DNA of 17,211 nucleotides from Candidatus Brocadia sp. GTDB lineage: Bacteria > Planctomycetota > Brocadiia > Brocadiales > Brocadiaceae. Shown in pieces: positions 13,033 to 17,211 of this stretch (its first letter is position 1; the number at the start of each line of letters is the position of its first letter). A program made the translations under genes and the position numbers. The DNA lies in the NCBI GenBank assembly GCA_030837935.1, contig JAUQXU010000141.1:1-17211 (forward strand), given 5' to 3'. Below the pieces are notes generated by a model. It worked only from the letters and a program-made list of their open reading frames with translations. It was not told where the DNA came from and made no database searches.

Positions 13033-13068
13033 GATTGAAATCTAAAACATAAAATAGAGGAGATACCT

Positions 13069-16000
13069 ATGGTAAGGAAGAGTAATTTTAGAAGGATCAT
13101 TCCCATTGCAGCCCTGTTTATGTTGTGCTTTTCCTTAACGTTAATTACTCATCCTCTGACGATAGGTCATTCGAGCCTTGCTTATAGCCAGGATGTAGCA
13201 AATTCAAATATCTACTATCTCCCTCACTTAAATCTCGGCCAAGGTTGGCAGACCACCATAAATATTACGAACACGGAATGTAAAGGTGAGCACCGACGAG
13301 TTACCGTAACACTCACTGCATACGACAAAGATGGTGTATCCCTTGGGGTTATTACAGGTGTTAAACGGCTTAGAGCGAACAAAACAAAGACGATAAATAC
13401 CCAAATCTTGCCGCCAGGCACTGAATCCTTAAAGATTGAATCGAATGGAAATCTTATCTGCAATGCCATCTTCAAGACAACCGATGGTAAAAAATCAGAA
13501 GTAGTCCCAGCCATCAAAGAACCATCCAAACAACTTGATTTCCCGTCACTGGTTAACTATGATGACATCTATATCTACGAGACCATTACCCTTTTAAACC
13601 CAAACACAACCCCAGCCAGTATTGACATTATAGCCTTAGATAAAGAAGGATATGAGATAGACCGTAATGCTTTACCATCCCTTTCGTCAATGGAAAACAA
13701 GACCTTCTCCCTCGTGGAAATCTTTGACCCAAGAACATTAAAAGACCTGTCAATGGTGAGGGTCAATTCAGAGAGTAATATTATTGGACTTCAGCTTGTG
13801 GACTACCCTGGGGTTGACCTTGTGGGATTGCCTGCCCTAACCACTACCAGCAAGGGTTGGACGTTCCCTATTGCAACCAAAGGAGAAAACTTCAATTTAT
13901 GGACAAAGGTGGGTATTTTAAATCCTGGTAATGATATAGCCAGTGTTGCCGTTGAGGCATTTGATGCCAGCAATAACTCACTGGGGATTATCCAAAGTCA
14001 AACCATTTTGCCTGGTGTAACTTATGTCATCAATACAGCAAATATAGATACTATTGAGGGAGATGCTATACCTTTAAATGCGGCAACTCTCAAGGTCACT
14101 TCCAACCAGCCTGTAATTGGGTATGAGGTTATAGGGATTTTAGACGGTAATGGCCTTACCGCAGCTATGGGCATTCCCGATGAAGATAAGACCATAGGGG
14201 GATTTGAGATAACGGGCACAGATAAGGGTGGTGTACTGAATGCATATTCTATGGTAAGAATGGAAGATAGGGGTGTAAAGTCAACGGTCTTAAATTTGGG
14301 GAGTAAAAAGTGGGGAAAATCTATAAAGATTATCGATATTGAACCAGAGGGAACTCACATACTTACAAGGAGCAAAGAAAGTAAAAGTTCGGATGTTGTT
14401 CAAACCACTGCTACTTGCAATCAATCATCGAAGTCAAAGCGTCCGTTTCCAGTTATTTTTGTTCATGGTTTAATGGGTAGTGCTGAATCATGGGCTGAGC
14501 TTAGTAAATTCTTAACAGACAATGGTTGGTGTTTCGGAGGGTCGCCCACTTATGACCGAAATACAAAACAAGTAATTGGTGTAGATAAATCAGGCGACTT
14601 CTATACATTGAATTTTTCTAGCAATGTAGATTTACATCTTGATCAGCAGGGCTATGAATTAGCCGCCATCATTCAGGCCGTTTTAGACAAAAATGCAGGA
14701 AAAACAAAAGTTATTCTTATTTCCCACAGTATGGGAGGACTTGCCGCTAGGGAATATTTACAGGGATTGGCGCGATATGATGAGAATAAAACCTCCCCAA
14801 GAATTAATTATAGAAGTGATGTTGCCCAACTCATTACGATTGGAACTCCACATCAAGGATCAGAGTCAGCAGAGATAGCAGCGTGCTTCAAAAAAGTAAT
14901 ACCAATAGCCGTCATTGATTTAGAGCCTAATAGTGAGGCTCTTGGTATGTTGAATAATTTGAAAGACAATTCTCTTCCACCTGATATTTTGTATGCCTCT
15001 ATTATAGGCATAGGCGTGAAAACTATACCTAATTGTACTACAGAATATGGTGATGGTATCGTCACGACAGATTATCAAAATTATATAACAAACGAAATAT
15101 TCTGTGTATATGTGGATGGTGATGGAATAGTTACAACAGATTCTCAAGACCTTGCTAATCTATCGGGGACCAGCGGTCTTATGCATCAATCAATACCGAT
15201 TTTCATAATATGTACTACAGAGGAAGGCAATGGAATAATCCCAAAGGATCACCAAAACCTTATTAATATGGTTGGTACCAGTGGGCTTAATCCACAAGCA
15301 ATACCAATTTCCAATCAAGGCCAGAGATGTTGCGTTCCCCTTGGTTGTACTGCAAGTCTAATATTTGAAACACACACATGTGAGACCAGTGATAAAGGGG
15401 TTTGGGCAGAACTTTTAAAGCAGACTAGACTTGTCCCTACTGTCACCGTTGCCTCTCCCAACGGAGGAGAGAGTTGGCAGAATGGTACCACCCAAACTAT
15501 CCGCTGGGCATACACAGGGAATCCCGGATCTTACCTGAAGATCGAGCTTTTGAAGGGTGGATCAATCACTCCCATTACCTCCAGTGCATTCATTGGAAGT
15601 AATGGGAGTGGCTCATACAACTGGACGATCCCTTCGACTCAAACCACAGGAAGCGATTATAAGGTCAGGGTCACCAGCACGACAAATAGTTCCTTTACAG
15701 ATACCAGTGACAACAACTTTACCATAGGAGGTACTTCGCTAACCGTTACTTATTTCAGGATCAACAGCAATGCATCCAGCATCAACAGCCGTATAGTGAC
15801 TCTCAATAACACGACAACGGACAGTCCAACCCATTATATGGCAAGTGAGTCATTCACATTTAGTGGTACCAGTTGGCAGAGCTACTCCACGGTTCCGAGT
15901 TTTACTTTAAGTTCCGGCAATGGCACTAAGACTGTCTATTTCAAGATTAAAAACAGTGCTGGCGTTGAATCGGTAGTCGTGAATGACAGTATTACACTTA

Positions 16001-16443
16001 ATGAAAATCCTCCACCGGTTATTAACAGTGTGAGTCCGAATCCGGTGATAGGTTCTGACAATCTGCAGACCATTACGCTCTACGGCAATAACTTTGCACC
16101 GGGACTTACGGTGGCGGTTGGCTGGACTGGGAGTTCAAAGGTGTTGGATAGTTCGCGGGTGTTTGTGGACAGTTCAAGCCAGGTGCGTATTTCAATCACC
16201 ACCGGTACGAAGCAAGATACGTGGTGGGTGAAGGTGACTAATCCTGACAGGCAGAGTTCCAATACGGCAAACTTCCAGGTGATTTCACCTATTAATCCTC
16301 AAGTTGAGTGTGTTACCAACGGCAGTTTTTCTTCTGGTACAAATCTTCATAACTCTCGCACCCCGCCGGGCTATGCAGCGGGAGGTGTAGACACAGTGGA
16401 ACGCCAAAAAACAATGCGAATGGTTCCATGTACCAATCAGTAA
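13069..16443 (+). CDS. Large exported lipase-like multidomain protein (frameshifted near the C-terminus)
   Basis: 1124 residues from ATG 13069, with AGAGGAGA six bases upstream. A signal peptide covers about 1-40. Three Ig-like domains of about 110 residues follow (starting near 47, 151 and 265, each with a W/Y-x-T-x-x-x-x-x-N-x opening). Then comes an alpha/beta hydrolase/lipase domain: oxyanion motif VIFVHGLMGS (about 461-470), nucleophile elbow SHSMGG (S554), candidate Asp in the GDGIV segments (D662 or D685) and likely His H769. A Kre9/Knh1-like beta domain spans about 794-886 (ASPNGGESWQNGTTQTIRW), and an IPT/TIG domain about 984-1072 (PVINSVSPNPVIGSDNLQTI). The frame ends early. The true C-terminal domain resumes in other frames to 16746. 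Two tandem c-di-GMP aptamers precede it. Probable role: a secreted or surface hydrolase with adhesive modules. Confidence 0.88.
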   Translation: MVRKSNFRRIIPIAALFMLCFSLTLITHPLTIGHSSLAYSQDVANSNIYYLPHLNLGQGWQTTINITNTECKGEHRRVTVTLTAYDKDGVSLGVITGVKRLRANKTKTINTQILPPGTESLKIESNGNLICNAIFKTTDGKKSEVVPAIKEPSKQLDFPSLVNYDDIYIYETITLLNPNTTPASIDIIALDKEGYEIDRNALPSLSSMENKTFSLVEIFDPRTLKDLSMVRVNSESNIIGLQLVDYPGVDLVGLPALTTTSKGWTFPIATKGENFNLWTKVGILNPGNDIASVAVEAFDASNNSLGIIQSQTILPGVTYVINTANIDTIEGDAIPLNAATLKVTSNQPVIGYEVIGILDGNGLTAAMGIPDEDKTIGGFEITGTDKGGVLNAYSMVRMEDRGVKSTVLNLGSKKWGKSIKIIDIEPEGTHILTRSKESKSSDVVQTTATCNQSSKSKRPFPVIFVHGLMGSAESWAELSKFLTDNGWCFGGSPTYDRNTKQVIGVDKSGDFYTLNFSSNVDLHLDQQGYELAAIIQAVLDKNAGKTKVILISHSMGGLAAREYLQGLARYDENKTSPRINYRSDVAQLITIGTPHQGSESAEIAACFKKVIPIAVIDLEPNSEALGMLNNLKDNSLPPDILYASIIGIGVKTIPNCTTEYGDGIVTTDYQNYITNEIFCVYVDGDGIVTTDSQDLANLSGTSGLMHQSIPIFIICTTEEGNGIIPKDHQNLINMVGTSGLNPQAIPISNQGQRCCVPLGCTASLIFETHTCETSDKGVWAELLKQTRLVPTVTVASPNGGESWQNGTTQTIRWAYTGNPGSYLKIELLKGGSITPITSSAFIGSNGSGSYNWTIPSTQTTGSDYKVRVTSTTNSSFTDTSDNNFTIGGTSLTVTYFRINSNASSINSRIVTLNNTTTDSPTHYMASESFTFSGTSWQSYSTVPSFTLSSGNGTKTVYFKIKNSAGVESVVVNDSITLNENPPPVINSVSPNPVIGSDNLQTITLYGNNFAPGLTVAVGWTGSSKVLDSSRVFVDSSSQVRISITTGTKQDTWWVKVTNPDRQSSNTANFQVISPINPQVECVTNGSFSSGTNLHNSRTPPGYAAGGVDTVERQKTMRMVPCTNQ

Positions 16444-16746
16444 CTATCCCATCCAATGCAACTTCGGCTACTATAAGTTTTTGGTATAATATAACAACAT
16501 CAAATGAATCAGGATATTGATGTGCTCTACGCAGTTATTAAAAATTCTTTGGGGGGTCATTTAGCAACAGTTGCTACCCTCAGCAATGCCGATAAAGGGA
16601 CATTAGGAATTTACAGCAAAAAAAGCCTTGATGTGACCTCATACAAAGGGCAGACCGTTACGATATATTTTCTGGCAACTACCGATAGCATCAATACCAC
16701 AACGTTCAGAATCGATGACGTCAGTTTGATGTCTGATGGAAATTAA
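16395..16746 (+). pseudogene. Frameshifted C-terminal domain of the exported lipase-like protein
   Basis: After GGVD in the main frame, reading from 16395 in the +2 frame gives SGTPKNNANGSMYQSVTIPS and on to FWYNITTSNESGY, stopping at TGA 16518-16520. Dropping T16518 returns to the original frame: DVLYAVIKNSLGGHLATVAT through FRIDDVSLMSDGN, stopping at 16744-16746. Together they spell one continuous domain of a type common at the ends of exported proteins (QTVTIPSxATSATLSFWYxI ... VTSYKGQTVTIYFxATTDS ... FRIDDVSL). Two compensating single-base changes, near 16393 and at 16518, explain it. Either the gene is recently damaged or the sequence has two errors. Confidence 0.75.
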
Positions 16747-16752
16747 GATGGT

Positions 16753-16857
16753 TTATAATAACAGCCTCACATAACCCGTCTGTTTGGTAAAATGGATGGC
16801 ATCGAAATATTCCAATAACGGGAAGGCAAATTTACGGGAGGCCTTGGTTAAATCTCT
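16753..16857 (-). pseudogene. Remnant resembling the C-terminal end of selenocysteine elongation factor SelB
   Basis: The minus-strand frame reads RDLTKASRKFAFPLLEYFDA then IHFTKQTGYVRLLL, ending at TAA 16755-16753. This closely fits the last winged-helix segment of bacterial SelB (pattern LRDLxGTSRKYAxPLLEYFDxxxFTxRxGDxR). An in-frame TAG lies two codons before it (RDL is preceded by a Cys codon, then the stop), and nothing further upstream resembles SelB. Only about 35 codons survive, so it is a fragment. It begins seven bases after the stop of the exported protein's C-terminal domain, on the opposite strand. Identification is from motif memory, not a search. Confidence 0.55.
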
Positions 16858-17211
16858 ACACTATACCATATTGATTGGGTGGTTTTGCCAATTATGATTT
16901 TTAGTGCCTCGAACTCCGTGGACACTTTAATTAATTCTATGAATTGAAATTATGTATGTCGTCAGCTTAATCACCCGATGCCAAACCTTAATCAATCAAA
17001 CCCTGTCTTATAAAATTTTCCTCTGCTGGTTCAGGCTGCAATCCTGAATTAGCAATGAGGCACAAAACCCAACAAATTCAAAGGAAAGATGTCCCTCCTG
17101 AATCTCCCATTTCTTAAAAGGATATTATGGGGGCTGAACTTGAATGTATAATAACCGTAGTAAATAAGTTTCTATGTAGTGTCTGAACGAAAACGCACTT
17201 TTTGTAAAAGT
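16858..17211. other. Right-edge region without an assignable gene
   Basis: No reading frame of useful length and no RNA gene is evident on either strand. A 20-codon frame starting ATGTCCCTCCTG near 17089 has a fair upstream AAAGG but no recognisable product. The last bases include a small ACTTTTT/AAAAGT hairpin. The region may be degraded sequence or the flank of an element that continues beyond the window. Confidence 0.4.

Noticed and set aside
12647..13106. Minus-strand reading frames of 86 and 115 residues opposite the tandem riboswitches
   Set aside because: They are shadows of structured RNA. The repeated peptide-like stretches simply mirror the repeated aptamer cores.
16404..16414. Programmed -1 frameshift at the A6C run (A AAA AAC)
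   Set aside because: The zero frame divides the run as CAA AAA ACA, out of phase with the slippery heptamer. The domain alignment also places the shift slightly upstream, before SGTPKNN.
16828..16846. Fourth riboswitch suggested by GGCAAATTTACGGGAGGCC near the right edge
   Set aside because: It lacks the GGCAAACC and GCAAAG blocks, and it is explained by the SelB-like coding remnant on the opposite strand.

Overview
The window looks like an accessory-rich, AT-leaning chromosomal segment of a Gram-negative, didermic bacterium with a large exported proteome. The gene mix fits an environmental, anaerobic-type organism: a radical-SAM/SPASM enzyme with PCP-reductase-like domains, a CDGSH Fe-S protein, c-di-GMP riboswitches, VapBC-type toxin-antitoxin loci and many short palindromic repeats. 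My best guess is a planctomycete of the anammox (Brocadiales) type. That assignment is inference from style, not proof.

Layout. 1-1543 (minus): an FtsX/MacB-like permease translationally coupled to its ABC ATPase, which runs off the left edge. 1734-2418 (minus): a complete VapBC-type locus with a recognisable sigma70 promoter and a palindromic operator. 2419-3074: a gene-poor stretch with a hairpin, a putative MITE and a c-di-GMP-I (GEMM-I) riboswitch with an overlapping terminator. The riboswitch precedes a small secreted protein with three W-S/A-R-G-G repeats (3075-3437). 3726-5108 (minus): a double-CDGSH protein, a Cys-rich membrane-anchored protein and a two-CBS protein. 5152-9687 (minus): a compact group consisting of a Cache-HAMP sensor kinase, a single-domain response regulator, a transglutaminase-like/TPR lipoprotein and a secreted seven-repeat beta-propeller. 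9756-11795 (minus): a 679-residue radical SAM/SPASM protein with about four PCP_red-like modules, interrupted in frame by a palindromic repeat element.

11860-12570 is repeat-rich: a nested inverted repeat, a decayed toxin-antitoxin pair and an inverted-repeat-bounded element carrying mini-palindromes. 12645-12971 holds two tandem GEMM-I aptamers, the first with its own terminator. They lead into a very large exported multidomain lipase-like protein (13069-16443). Its C-terminal jelly-roll-like domain continues after two compensating frameshifts to 16746. On the opposite strand directly downstream is a short remnant resembling the C-terminal end of SelB. The last 350 bases hold nothing I can assign.

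The main story is a c-di-GMP-controlled exoprotein programme. Three closely similar GEMM-I aptamers sit in front of two exported proteins, one small and repetitive and one giant with a hydrolase fold and adhesive Ig/TIG-type domains. In each terminator-bearing leader, the terminator's left arm lies inside the 3' part of the aptamer, so ligand binding should switch expression ON. The sensor kinase, response regulator, surface lipoprotein and propeller between them may form a separate envelope-signalling unit.
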